From positions 248,001-312,000 of the forward strand of contig CP022705.1 in assembly GCA_003491285.1 (NCBI GenBank): DNA of 64,000 nucleotides. The letters are read 5' to 3'. Position numbers and translations under genes: made by a program. A model generated the notes under the pieces. It was not told the origin of the DNA and ran no database searches. It saw only the letters and a list, made by a program, of their open reading frames with translations. This DNA comes from Methanobacterium sp. BRmetb2 (GTDB lineage Archaea > Methanobacteriota > Methanobacteria > Methanobacteriales > Methanobacteriaceae). Below, piece after piece: positions 43,900 to 52,834 of this stretch (position 1 is its first letter; every line of letters starts with the position of its first letter).

Positions 43900-44541
43900 T
43901 TATCTCTTAAACTTTTCAGAATGACGTTCGGTTATAGGTCTTTGTGATTTAGGTTTAGTTTTCGTCTCTTGGTGAATTTCGTCTTTTTGGGGAGGTTCAT
44001 CTTCAAATCCGTAGTAGTCTCCCTCAATTAAATCATTAATCATATTCTCAACCTTGTCAGGAGTTGGTACATTTTCCAGTATTATTCTGGTCTGTTCATG
44101 TCCACCAAATATTTCAATATCTCCACTGGAAAATATTTTTTCCATAATACTTTGGCTTATATTAATGTCTTGAATTTTCTCATAATGAATAAATGCTTTA
44201 TTTTTTCTGATTAATCCTTTTTTAACTACAACTCTGTAATTTGTTAACCTGTAAATTGTGTTATTCCATGAAATAAGATTCCATATACTCCATATAACTA
44301 GTAAAAATATTATAAGATAAATTATTAAGGTTACCCACTCTACAAGAGGTATTTGGATCATGTTTATAATATAGTTTTGAAGCCTTGCTGCCAGTTGAAT
44401 AATTGTTCCTGAAAAATATAGTATTAGAATTATTACTATAACTTTAATAAGCGCAGATTTTGCTCCTATAAAGAAATTCGGTTTTGTTTCAAATAAGACC
44501 TTTTCTCTGGTGTGATATTCTGTATTGTCTCTGCCCATCAT
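43900..44541 (-). CDS. Membrane protein with bacterial PH (YdbT-like) domain
   Basis: The 213-residue protein has two TM helices (about 25-50 and 65-92) and a PH-like domain with 'YRLTNYRVVVKKGLIRKNKAFIHYEKIQDINI' in pieces, the YdbS/YdbT signature. The C-terminus is a charged, disordered tail. Function unknown; such proteins sit in envelope and stress contexts. Confidence 0.82.
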   Translation of the reverse strand: MMGRDNTEYHTREKVLFETKPNFFIGAKSALIKVIVIILILYFSGTIIQLAARLQNYIINMIQIPLVEWVTLIIYLIIFLLVIWSIWNLISWNNTIYRLTNYRVVVKKGLIRKNKAFIHYEKIQDINISQSIMEKIFSSGDIEIFGGHEQTRIILENVPTPDKVENMINDLIEGDYYGFEDEPPQKDEIHQETKTKPKSQRPITERHSEKFKR

Positions 44542-44656
44542 ATTAAATCACTGGTTAAATTTTCTTTTACTTATCTAAATAATTTTTTGTAAAATCAAAT
44601 AAATGAAAATTAAATTTTCTTTTACTAATCTAAATATTTTATGTAGAACCAACTAA

Positions 44657-45394
44657 ATGAATATGATGATTAATAAGAAGATAGAAATTCATGAAACAAA
44701 AATACAGTTAAAAACTGACATTAAGCCAACTGGACTGACTGATTACATTTTCAAACTTAGAATAATGCTTAAAGATTTTATCAGAAGAAATCCAGAATTT
44801 TTAACAAGTTTAGAACCATTAAACATTTTTGACGGACCTTTAATTGCAAAAGTGATGTTAAAATCAGGGCAAATAGCTAAAACCGGGCCTATGGCTGCTG
44901 TGGCAGGAACTATAGCTCAGTTTAGTATGAATTATCTTCTAAATAAGGATTCTGAATATGTAATAGTTGATAATGGTGGGGATATTTCTCTTAAAACCGA
45001 TAAAAATGTTGTTATTGGCCTATACGCGGGTTCATCATCACTTTCTGGGAAAATTGGATTTAAAATAAAATCCCACCAAACGCCCATGGGGATCTGTACA
45101 TCTTCTGGAACTGTTGGTCATTCTATAAGTTTTGGCAGAGCAGATTCTGTTACTATTTTTGCAGATGAAGCAAGTATAGCCGATGCTCTGGCCACATCTA
45201 TTGCTAATGAAGCACAGGCAGAACAAGACCATGATGCCGTACAGAACTGTCTGGATTTTGCAGATAATTATCGGGAATATATGAGAGGTGCAATGGTTAT
45301 AGTTGGAGAGTCTGCAGGTACCATTGGAAAAATTCCCAAATTCATCCAAACTGATAAAAAAGTAGTTTTAGGAGATTTTTTTGATTTAATTTAA
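44657..45394 (+). CDS. UPF0280 family protein (ApbE-like fold)
   Basis: The 245-residue protein matches UPF0280: 'SGQIAKTGPMAAVAGTIAQF' (about 72-91), 'VDNGGDISLKT' and 'MGICTSSGTVGHSISFGRAD' (about 148-167). The pattern is related to ApbE, which flavinylates threonines, but activity is not shown for this family. No SD is visible and an AATATTTTATG box about 22 bp upstream suggests a leaderless transcript. It converges on the PAN gene. Confidence 0.85.
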   Translation: MNMMINKKIEIHETKIQLKTDIKPTGLTDYIFKLRIMLKDFIRRNPEFLTSLEPLNIFDGPLIAKVMLKSGQIAKTGPMAAVAGTIAQFSMNYLLNKDSEYVIVDNGGDISLKTDKNVVIGLYAGSSSLSGKIGFKIKSHQTPMGICTSSGTVGHSISFGRADSVTIFADEASIADALATSIANEAQAEQDHDAVQNCLDFADNYREYMRGAMVIVGESAGTIGKIPKFIQTDKKVVLGDFFDLI

Positions 45395-45530
45395 AGTTAA
45401 TGGTTACTCTTTTTAACTTGAATTAGCTTATAATAAAAGGATATATTCTAAAAAAAGTTTAAAATAGCCTCAGATCGCCCATCATTCATCACAAATCAGA
45501 GCTCATAGGGTTCATCATCGGCTAAAAATA

Positions 45531-45571
45531 TTTTAAAAATAAAAAATGTTCGTGGCATATTGCATTGCCAC
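45531..45571 (-). terminator. Hairpin terminator after the PAN gene
   Basis: GTGGCA (45552-45557) and TGCCAC (45566-45571) form a perfect 6-bp stem. On the minus strand it is followed by GAACATTTTTTATTTTT, a classical hairpin plus U tract, 40 bp past the PAN stop codon. Confidence 0.65.
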
Positions 45572-45610
45572 TTATAGATTTATTCTGGAGTCTAGATAAA
45601 ACCTGTGTAA

Positions 45611-46843
45611 TTATCCAAACATTACACCAGATTCTCTCTTAAATTCTTCTTCACTTTCCATGCCTACTATCTTATCAACAGCGTCCATGAAATCGTTCAT
45701 AGTAACAATGTCCCTTTCTTCCCTTATTGCGAACATTCCCGCTTCAGTACATATGGCTTTAACATCAGCACCAGAAGCACCTTCAGTAATGGATGCAATA
45801 AGTTCTTTATCTACATCTTCGTCTAAAGACATTGTTTTTGTATGAATTTTGAGAATCTCTAATCTTCCCTCTTCATTAGGGATAGGAACTTCTATGAAAC
45901 GGTCAAATCGACCAGGTCTAAGTAATGCCGGGTCAAGAATATCTGGCCTGTTGGTCGCTGCAACAATTCCAACATTACCCCTTGCTTCAAATCCATCCAT
46001 TTCTGCTAATAATTGCATTAAAGTCCTTTGAACTTCTCTATCACCACTAGTTGAGCTTTTAAGTCTCTTAGCAGCAATAGCATCAATTTCATCTATGAAT
46101 ATTATGCTGGGTGCTTTTTCCTTAGCTAATTCAAATACTCCTCGAACCAACCGGGCACCTTCACCTATGTATTTTTTCACAAATTCTGATGCTACAATTT
46201 TTATGAAAGTTGCATTAGTTTCATGGGCAACTGCCTTTCCAAGAAGTGTTTTACCTGTTCCAGGAGGCCCGTATAAAAGTACACCTTTTGGAGGTTCAAT
46301 TCCAATATTTTCAAATAATTCTGGTTTCTTTAAAGGTAATTCAACAGTTTCTTTTACCTCTACTACCTGTTCACGTAATCCACCTATCTGTTCGTAAGAA
46401 ACATCAGGTTTTTCGTCAACCTCCATGCCAGTAACAATAGGATCCTTCTCTGATGGTAAAACATCAACTATGCTGAATGTTTGTTGGTTCAAAGCCACCC
46501 TTGCACCGGGCTCTAATAAATCTTCATCTAAAAATCTTGAATAGCCTATGACAAAATGTGGGCCAGTACTACTTTTTACAGCAATTCTTCCATCTTCTAA
46601 AACCTCAGTTATAGTAGCGATTACCAATGGTGGAGATCTAAATCTTTCTACTTCTCCTCGAAGAGATTTAACTTCTCTATCTAACCTAATTTTTTCATTT
46701 TCTATTAAAACTTTATCTTTTTCAAGTTTTCTTAATTTCCACATTAGGTTCCGCTTGGTTTTAGTGTTTTCCTCTTTAAGAATCCTAATTTCCTTTTTTA
46801 AATCTTCTATTTTTTTTAATGCAGTATTGGAGGTATTTTCCAT
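45611..46843 (-). CDS. pan: Proteasome-activating nucleotidase PAN
   Basis: The 410-residue AAA ATPase has an N-terminal coiled coil (about 8-70), an OB domain (about 72-130), Walker A 'GPPGTGKT' (192-199), Walker B 'IIFIDEIDAIAAKRL', an R-finger region 'LLRPGRFDRFIEVPIP' and the C-terminal helical domain. It unfolds substrates and opens the 20S gate. The last three residues are M-F-G, in the place of the usual hydrophobic-Tyr-any (HbYX) tail, so the Tyr is replaced by Phe. The alpha subunit is encoded at 13.3-14.0 kb. Confidence 0.95.
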   Translation of the reverse strand: MENTSNTALKKIEDLKKEIRILKEENTKTKRNLMWKLRKLEKDKVLIENEKIRLDREVKSLRGEVERFRSPPLVIATITEVLEDGRIAVKSSTGPHFVIGYSRFLDEDLLEPGARVALNQQTFSIVDVLPSEKDPIVTGMEVDEKPDVSYEQIGGLREQVVEVKETVELPLKKPELFENIGIEPPKGVLLYGPPGTGKTLLGKAVAHETNATFIKIVASEFVKKYIGEGARLVRGVFELAKEKAPSIIFIDEIDAIAAKRLKSSTSGDREVQRTLMQLLAEMDGFEARGNVGIVAATNRPDILDPALLRPGRFDRFIEVPIPNEEGRLEILKIHTKTMSLDEDVDKELIASITEGASGADVKAICTEAGMFAIREERDIVTMNDFMDAVDKIVGMESEEEFKRESGVMFG

Positions 46844-46949
46844 GATCCTAGATCACTCCTATTTAAATTATATCGTTACTATCTTGTTTTTGATAATATT
46901 TAAATATTGAGGTATAAATTATATAATGAGAAATTTTTAAGGGATCGTC

Positions 46950-47408
46950 ATGAGATGCGAGATATGTGGAAAAAATATAATTGGAAAACCAATGCGCACA
47001 AAAATTGAAGGATCAGTTATGTACGCCTGTAATGAATGTGCGAAATTCGGTAAAATACAAAGAGAACCAGCGAAGCCTAGAAAACCTAGAGGTAGTCGAA
47101 GGCCACCAATAAGAAAAGAACCTAGTTATGAGGTTCATGAAGATTTTAATAGAATTGTTAGAGAAGCTCGAGAAAAAAAAAGATGGTCAAGAGAAGATTT
47201 GGCCGAAAAAATCTATGAAAAGGTTTCAGTAATTAACAGAATTGAATCTGGAAAAATGATTCCAGATATAAAATTGGCTAAGAAATTAGAAAACAGTCTA
47301 AAAATTTCCATTGTAGAAAAAATTGAAGATACTCAGAGCGAGGAATTTAAGGCCTCAAATATACGTGGATCCACTATAGGAGATATTGCAAGAATAAAGA
47401 AAAGGTAA
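46950..47408 (+). CDS. mbf1: Archaeal multiprotein bridging factor MBF1
   Basis: The 152-residue protein has an N-terminal zinc ribbon 'CEICGKNIIG...CNEC' (C3, C6, C27, C30), a basic Pro-rich linker, and a C-terminal HTH with 'REKKRWSREDLAEKIYEKVS' and 'INRIESGKMIPDIKLAKKLE'. Archaeal MBF1 links to TBP/TFB transcription and also binds the ribosome. The gene is divergent from PAN with about 100 bp between. Confidence 0.9.
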   Translation: MRCEICGKNIIGKPMRTKIEGSVMYACNECAKFGKIQREPAKPRKPRGSRRPPIRKEPSYEVHEDFNRIVREAREKKRWSREDLAEKIYEKVSVINRIESGKMIPDIKLAKKLENSLKISIVEKIEDTQSEEFKASNIRGSTIGDIARIKKR

Positions 47409-47487
47409 TTTTCTTATCTCCACAAATCCACCTTTTTTTAACATATATAAAAATGAAATTTAATTTAAACAAAAAAATATTTAATAA

Positions 47488-47853
47488 TTATCTTCTTTTT
47501 TTATTCTTTTTGGGAGAATAATAACCTTCCAATTCCTTAGCATGATCAAAAAGAATCTTTAAATCGTTAAAATCTTCATATTCCTCACTGATTACAGTTA
47601 AATGTGCAGGAGGATGTATCTTTTTTATATGCATTATGCTTTTGGTTGTATCTGCTTTTACAATTACAAGTGCAGATATCCTGGATTCTGTTCTCAATTT
47701 TTGTTTTAAAATTTTCTCTGCAATTTCATCCGCTTTTTCTGATATAATCAATTTGGGCTTACCTATTACTTTTAAATTAGCATGCCTTTCAATATCAGAA
47801 ATAGAATTTAAGAGCTTTGATTTATTCAAAGCCCGTATAAGTATTAACGCCAT
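47488..47853 (-). CDS. DUF356-type protein
   Basis: The 121-residue protein with an alpha/beta pattern and a basic tail KKNKKRR appears to be the methanogen-specific DUF356 family, based on 'ALILIRALNKSKLLNSISDI' and 'IMHIKKIHPPAHLTVIS'. Function unknown. It lies 10 bp after the exported-protein gene on the same strand and may belong to that operon. Confidence 0.6.
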   Translation of the reverse strand: MALILIRALNKSKLLNSISDIERHANLKVIGKPKLIISEKADEIAEKILKQKLRTESRISALVIVKADTTKSIMHIKKIHPPAHLTVISEEYEDFNDLKILFDHAKELEGYYSPKKNKKRR

Positions 47854-47863
47854 TTTATAACCT

Positions 47864-49108
47864 CTATTTTAGAAATGAGGTGATCAGTGTACTTCTAAAT
47901 AGAACCAGTAGCACCAAAACAAATCCTATAGCAGTTTGCATATTTCCTACAATGTCAATTATTCCAGAACTTATAGGAAGATTCCATGGGGGAGATGTTC
48001 GATCGCCTGGTAATGGATCAAAATAAACTCCAACTGCTCTTGAACTCTGTTTTACATTGATATCTTTGGGTTCAACATAGTTTACACCCACTAGAAGCCC
48101 ATTATCAATACCTCGATTGATGTCGTTTGCTATTTCATTGACATTGTAACCATCCTTTTTAACCGATGCTTTGACTATTTCACTGGTAGTTTGAACTACT
48201 CCTGATTCATCGGTTCCATAAACTGAGACAACCACACTCTCTGGAGTAACTGTTATGGCATCTCCTAGAGCTTCGTATGCATAAACTGTTTTCAGAGGTG
48301 TTCCATCTATTGGACAGGTCATGTAGTTTTCAGCAGATGGAAAACCAATACCCCACCCGTCTTCTGGACATACTTTACGGTATGGTTCGTTCATAGGAAA
48401 TCCGGTTTCATTAACTTTTTGTGGAGTGAACATGTCCCCAGTACTTACACTTGAAACAAGGTTAACTGCACCCCCACCATATTTCTCACCAGCTTCATTA
48501 GAAACTTTACCAAATACTTCGCTCATGATTTCAGTGGCCGGATAACCATCCCTTATCATTTTACCGATCATTACTGCAGTTTCTTTACGGACACTTTCAG
48601 CAGTTCCATATTGTGGATTTCCATGAGTGTTTCTCAGGTGAATTATAGCTCCTTTTGTTCCAGGTTCTAAAACTGCCAAACCTCCGGAATGGGGTGTTAC
48701 AGTTATCACACCATCATCAGATACTTCAACCACATAAACATCAAATGATCCACCTACAGCTGCACCTCCTGTGGGGGATCCAGTCATTATACGAATCCCT
48801 GAAAATGAGTTTGCAGCATTAGCAGCTTCAGAAATTGAAGATCCAGATTCCAATCTTCTTAAAGTCTCAACTATAGCTTTAAGTCTTGGAGTAGTGTTAC
48901 CTTCCCCACCAGATAAAACCGCAAAATGATTTTCTTTTGACTCTAAAAATGTCACAGAAAACATGTTAGGAGCAAAAGACATACTCCCTGCCGCAGCACC
49001 ATTAGGATCCTTACCAGTAGGATCAGTAATAATTACACAGTTCATGGTTGCTGCAGACGTGCTCATAAACATTATAAGGGTGACTATTAATACTAAAACC
49101 TTTTTCAA
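47864..49108 (-). CDS. Exported membrane-anchored protein of the pseudomurein region
   Basis: The 414-residue protein has a signal peptide (1-20), a Gly/Ala-rich globular part with 'TGSPTGGAAVGGSFDVYVVE', two repeated C-P-x-D-G motifs ('CPEDGWGIG' and 'CPIDGTPLK', about 245-275), a second beta-rich domain (about 280-370) and one C-terminal TM helix (about 390-408). I do not recognise a named family. It overlaps the next gene by ATGA and stands directly after the Mur ligases, so a role in wall assembly or secretion is inferred. Confidence 0.7.
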   Translation of the reverse strand: MKKVLVLIVTLIMFMSTSAATMNCVIITDPTGKDPNGAAAGSMSFAPNMFSVTFLESKENHFAVLSGGEGNTTPRLKAIVETLRRLESGSSISEAANAANSFSGIRIMTGSPTGGAAVGGSFDVYVVEVSDDGVITVTPHSGGLAVLEPGTKGAIIHLRNTHGNPQYGTAESVRKETAVMIGKMIRDGYPATEIMSEVFGKVSNEAGEKYGGGAVNLVSSVSTGDMFTPQKVNETGFPMNEPYRKVCPEDGWGIGFPSAENYMTCPIDGTPLKTVYAYEALGDAITVTPESVVVSVYGTDESGVVQTTSEIVKASVKKDGYNVNEIANDINRGIDNGLLVGVNYVEPKDINVKQSSRAVGVYFDPLPGDRTSPPWNLPISSGIIDIVGNMQTAIGFVLVLLVLFRSTLITSFLK

Positions 49109-49539
49109 TAGCCTCCCCCCTTAACATCTGCTGTAGCGAAATCTTCAATAACATTTATGGTTACTATACCAGTTTTTGTATCAACTTTTACATCTGCCGC
49201 TGCAATTGGAGCTATCCTTGTCCCAGAAATAGTGGTACGCATAGCAAATTGTTCGGCAGTTGCTATGGCCTCACTTAAGGGTAAACTACGCTTTGACGTA
49301 ACCAATGTATCGCCATCAATATAACTTCCAGGTCTAAATCCAGATGCAGCTACATTGGCCCTAATCGAATCGGTAGGAACTATATCATTACCCTTAATTA
49401 TCACTCCTGCAATGGGGACACCCTCTGGTGTTTCAGTAGATGAAGCGTAAGCTACATAAGTCATAAGTCTACCTGAAACAATCAGCATGAATGCCAGTAT
49501 GAGAATAATTAGCGTATCTCTTCTTATTTTAATAAACAT
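49105..49539 (-). CDS. Membrane-anchored external protein of unknown function
   Basis: The 144-residue protein has one N-terminal TM helix (about 8-30) and an external domain with two beta-alpha-beta-like units, 'VIIKGNDIVPTDSIRANVAA' and 'VKVDTKTGIVTINVIED', a layout like a POTRA or LysM-sized module. No catalytic motif is visible. It is translationally coupled to the 414-residue exported protein and follows the Mur ligase genes. Confidence 0.65.
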   Translation of the reverse strand: MFIKIRRDTLIILILAFMLIVSGRLMTYVAYASSTETPEGVPIAGVIIKGNDIVPTDSIRANVAASGFRPGSYIDGDTLVTSKRSLPLSEAIATAEQFAMRTTISGTRIAPIAAADVKVDTKTGIVTINVIEDFATADVKGGGY

Positions 49540-49652
49540 TTTTTACACCGTTTTCAATGTAAATTTATTTAAACACCTATAAAAATTTAATTTAATAAAT
49601 AAATAGTTTACTATTTTATTTAGCATTTTAAAAGTCATAATACTATTAAAAA

Positions 49653-51188
49653 TTAATCTTGACCCAAAAATGATTTAATATAATCTTTAGATTTAAATGC
49701 AGCTTCACCAAGACATACAACAATATCAGCATCAGTTTCTATCGATTTTTTCAATCCTTCAACTACATGTTCTGGTGTTGCACCTAAAAGACCTTTTCTG
49801 AACTCTTTTGGAACTTTATCAGTGAATACTATCTTAGAATTTGAATCAAACTGTAGTGCTGCTTTTCTACTATAGAAAGAAGCAGGAATTACATAATCAA
49901 CCAGATTTAATGCTCTTTCTAAAATATCCACATCTCCCGAACTTCCAGATTCTGAGGCAATGGTTATTACAGCTGCAATTTTTTTACCTATATAAATCTT
50001 ACTCAATTCTTGAAGCACAGTTTGTACTCCATAAGGATTATGTCCGTAATCAATAATTATATCTTTTCCCTGGAAATTTTTAACATATTCTAAACGTCCA
50101 GGCACTCCTTCAAATATTTTAACTGCCTTAACTATATCTTCATCAGAAATTTTAAAGAATTCCCTCGCTGCAATAATGGCACCCATAGCATTGTAAACAT
50201 TGTGCAAACCCAATATATTTAAATGAATATTTAGGTTTTTATCCGGACATTTCAGGGTGAAACTTCTCTTTTTAATATCAGTTGCAAGGTACATTGGTTC
50301 GGGCCTTTGAATACCGCATTTACAGTTATAATATCCCACTCCAGCAATGGTCTCATCTAATTTAATGTCTTGGCCACACCAACATGTTTTCATGTTTTCA
50401 TGTGTAAATTCATAATCAATCCCAAAGGTTATAAGATCGCCATGGTAACTTAAAGATTCCACCAGACCCATGAGGGTAGGATCATCAGCATTAATTATTA
50501 ATTGCTTACCCTGAAGGTATTCTACTAACTCTCCTTTAACCTTAGCATAATCTAAAAAATTTCGAACACCAGCTAAGTGATCCGGGGTTATATTAGTTAT
50601 AATACCTGATGAAGGATTACATCTATCAATTATAAACTGTAAATCCCCTTCATTTCCCATGATTCCGGTTTCAAGAACTGCTACATCACCTTTTAGACGG
50701 GCCTGTAAGGGAGGAATGTATTCTGCATTTCCTTGTAAATTTTTAAAATTATGCTCTGCTGGTTTCAATCCAGAATATTTACATATATGTTTTAGAAGAG
50801 TAACTGTAGTTGTCTTCCCATTAGTGCCCGTAACAAACAAAACGGGTTTTTCAGGTTTGAACATTTCCAATATGTCTTCAACACTGATTATTTTAGTTTT
50901 ATTAATTCCATCAGACTTTTCTACATGTTTTTGAATTTTTTTAAATAATTCAGAAGATTTTGATAGGCTTATAGGAGGTATCACATAATCTAATAAATCA
51001 AAAAAAGAGTCTGGATGTTCTTTAAAATATAATTCGACATCATATTTATTTAGAGTGTAAATATAATCACATACTTCGCGGGACTTTACATCAGTTCCCC
51101 TTACTTTAGAACCGTTATCCATTATTACCCGGGCCGTCAAATTACCTGTTGCACCACAAATTCCTATAACACCAAACAATTCATCCAT
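49653..51188 (-). CDS. Mur ligase family enzyme with MurT-like Cys4 ribbon
   Basis: The 511-residue enzyme has an N-terminal Rossmann domain, the Mur P-loop 'VTGTNGKTTTVTLLKHI' (about 120-136), 'NITPDHLAGVRNFLDYAKVK' with the carbamate-type region, and the C-terminal ligase domain with 'IIDYGHNPYGVQTVLQEL'. A short insert has C-W-C and, 17 residues later, C-K-C, a zinc ribbon like that in bacterial MurT. It would add an amino acid or build the peptide of pseudomurein using ATP. ATG at 51188 gives an 8-nt overlap with the upstream Mur gene; an earlier ATG at 51215 is possible. Confidence 0.88.
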   Translation of the reverse strand: MDELFGVIGICGATGNLTARVIMDNGSKVRGTDVKSREVCDYIYTLNKYDVELYFKEHPDSFFDLLDYVIPPISLSKSSELFKKIQKHVEKSDGINKTKIISVEDILEMFKPEKPVLFVTGTNGKTTTVTLLKHICKYSGLKPAEHNFKNLQGNAEYIPPLQARLKGDVAVLETGIMGNEGDLQFIIDRCNPSSGIITNITPDHLAGVRNFLDYAKVKGELVEYLQGKQLIINADDPTLMGLVESLSYHGDLITFGIDYEFTHENMKTCWCGQDIKLDETIAGVGYYNCKCGIQRPEPMYLATDIKKRSFTLKCPDKNLNIHLNILGLHNVYNAMGAIIAAREFFKISDEDIVKAVKIFEGVPGRLEYVKNFQGKDIIIDYGHNPYGVQTVLQELSKIYIGKKIAAVITIASESGSSGDVDILERALNLVDYVIPASFYSRKAALQFDSNSKIVFTDKVPKEFRKGLLGATPEHVVEGLKKSIETDADIVVCLGEAAFKSKDYIKSFLGQD

Positions 51189-52599
51189 GTTTAGCACATC
51201 CATCCCTGATTCCATTGATCATTGACTGTTTGACCTGTTCATACGCACTGATGGCTCCAGGTCCTACATGTAAAATAATATCCCCTGAATTAGAATATTT
51301 AACTGACAATTCAGCAGCAGTCTTCATATCTTCCACTGCAACTTTAACAGAATCAGAATCTTGAGCTCCTTTTAAAACTTCTTCTGCTGCGTTCATGTCT
51401 AATTTTTTGATACTTTCATTATAACCACTGGCAATTATGGCTTTACTGTGGTTTCCAAGGATTTTTCCTATAGTTATTTTATCTCTAACAGTAATTCCAT
51501 CTGGGTTATCAATTACAATAACCAACGGCTTTCCATTAAAAAATTCTAGACTGGTTTGAAGTACTTCTGGTAAATGCGCTGCATCTAGATATACTTCTCG
51601 ATCGCAATAATTACCTAAATATTCCATGCGACCAGGAACTCCATTAAAACTGCTTAACGCCAGTCGAACACTACCTTCACCCAATCCATATTTTAAAGCA
51701 GTAGTAGCGGCACCTACCGCATTTTCAACATAGTATAAAAATAATTTGAAATCTGTTTCAAATTCGCCTTTAAAATCAGAACTTTCATATTTTATGTTAA
51801 GTTTAGAATCATTTAATTCCCCATAAACATTGCAAAGATTTTTTATTTTAGAATCACTGGTGCAGTACCAAGTTATATTATTATAGTGAGTTAATTTATC
51901 CATAAATTCAATACATTGAGTATTTACCACCAAATTCTCGCACATGTCCAATATTAGGCTTTTTCGTTCCACATATTTTTTCATGGACCATTCAAATTCT
52001 GTTAAGTGTTCTGGATAAATATTGGTAATAACACCAACCTTAACTTTCAGTTTTGAGAGTAAACGTAAAGTTCCATGGGGAAGTTCCAGTATAGCTATAT
52101 CATTTTCCTTATGATGTCCCTGAATAATTCCATCAATTATAACTTCACTTAAAAGATCGGCCATCTGTGAAGAGCAAGTCCATACCTTAAAACCGGCTGC
52201 CTTAAACATTTCAGATATGATCAGTGTCGTGCTGGTTTTACCAACAGATCCAGTTATTCCAATTACGTCGATGTTAATTTCATTATCAATTAACTCTCCA
52301 ATATCCTGATCATTAACTATTTTTATATTATATTCAATTAACTGTTTTTTTATGGGAGAATTTTCAGGTACTGTGGGAGAAATATATGCTAAATCAAAAT
52401 CTGAAAAATTTTGCAGTGAATCAGAACCTAATCTGAGTTCAATACCACTTTCTTCCATTTTAAATAAAATAGTTTTCACATCATCTGGAAAATCATCTAT
52501 TGATTTCTGGTCAGTGACCACCACATCTGTGCCAGTATAATTTAATATTTTTGCAGCAGGTCGTCCTGCATTTCCAGCACCAATAACAATACATCTCAT
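51181..52599 (-). CDS. Mur ligase family enzyme (pseudomurein type)
   Basis: The 472-residue protein has an N-terminal 'VIGAGNAGRPAAKILNYTG' Rossmann motif, a variant P-loop 'GITGSVGKTSTTLIISEMF' (114-132), 'VGVITNIYPEHLTEFEWSMKKY' and the C-terminal domain with 'VYLDAAHLPEVLQTSL'. The P-loop has Ser-Val in place of the Thr-Asn usual in Mur enzymes. It is one of three Mur ligases here that build the pseudomurein peptide. SD GAGG precedes the ATG. Confidence 0.87.
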   Translation of the reverse strand: MRCIVIGAGNAGRPAAKILNYTGTDVVVTDQKSIDDFPDDVKTILFKMEESGIELRLGSDSLQNFSDFDLAYISPTVPENSPIKKQLIEYNIKIVNDQDIGELIDNEINIDVIGITGSVGKTSTTLIISEMFKAAGFKVWTCSSQMADLLSEVIIDGIIQGHHKENDIAILELPHGTLRLLSKLKVKVGVITNIYPEHLTEFEWSMKKYVERKSLILDMCENLVVNTQCIEFMDKLTHYNNITWYCTSDSKIKNLCNVYGELNDSKLNIKYESSDFKGEFETDFKLFLYYVENAVGAATTALKYGLGEGSVRLALSSFNGVPGRMEYLGNYCDREVYLDAAHLPEVLQTSLEFFNGKPLVIVIDNPDGITVRDKITIGKILGNHSKAIIASGYNESIKKLDMNAAEEVLKGAQDSDSVKVAVEDMKTAAELSVKYSNSGDIILHVGPGAISAYEQVKQSMINGIRDGCAKHG

Positions 52600-52834
52600 T
52601 AATTGGCCTCATCTATTATTATAAAATTGGTTATCATGTTTTTCTTATAAAGATCAATCAAAATATTTAATTTTTTATAATGATTTATTACAATATCTAA
52701 TTTCTTACAAAAATTATTCTGCATATTATATTTCTAATAAAAATTTATTATACTGTCTTATCTACTTCGAAATTCTTTAATTTCATAAAAAAATACAGTG
52801 CATGTAAAGATTTTATCTATTAATTTAAATGAAC

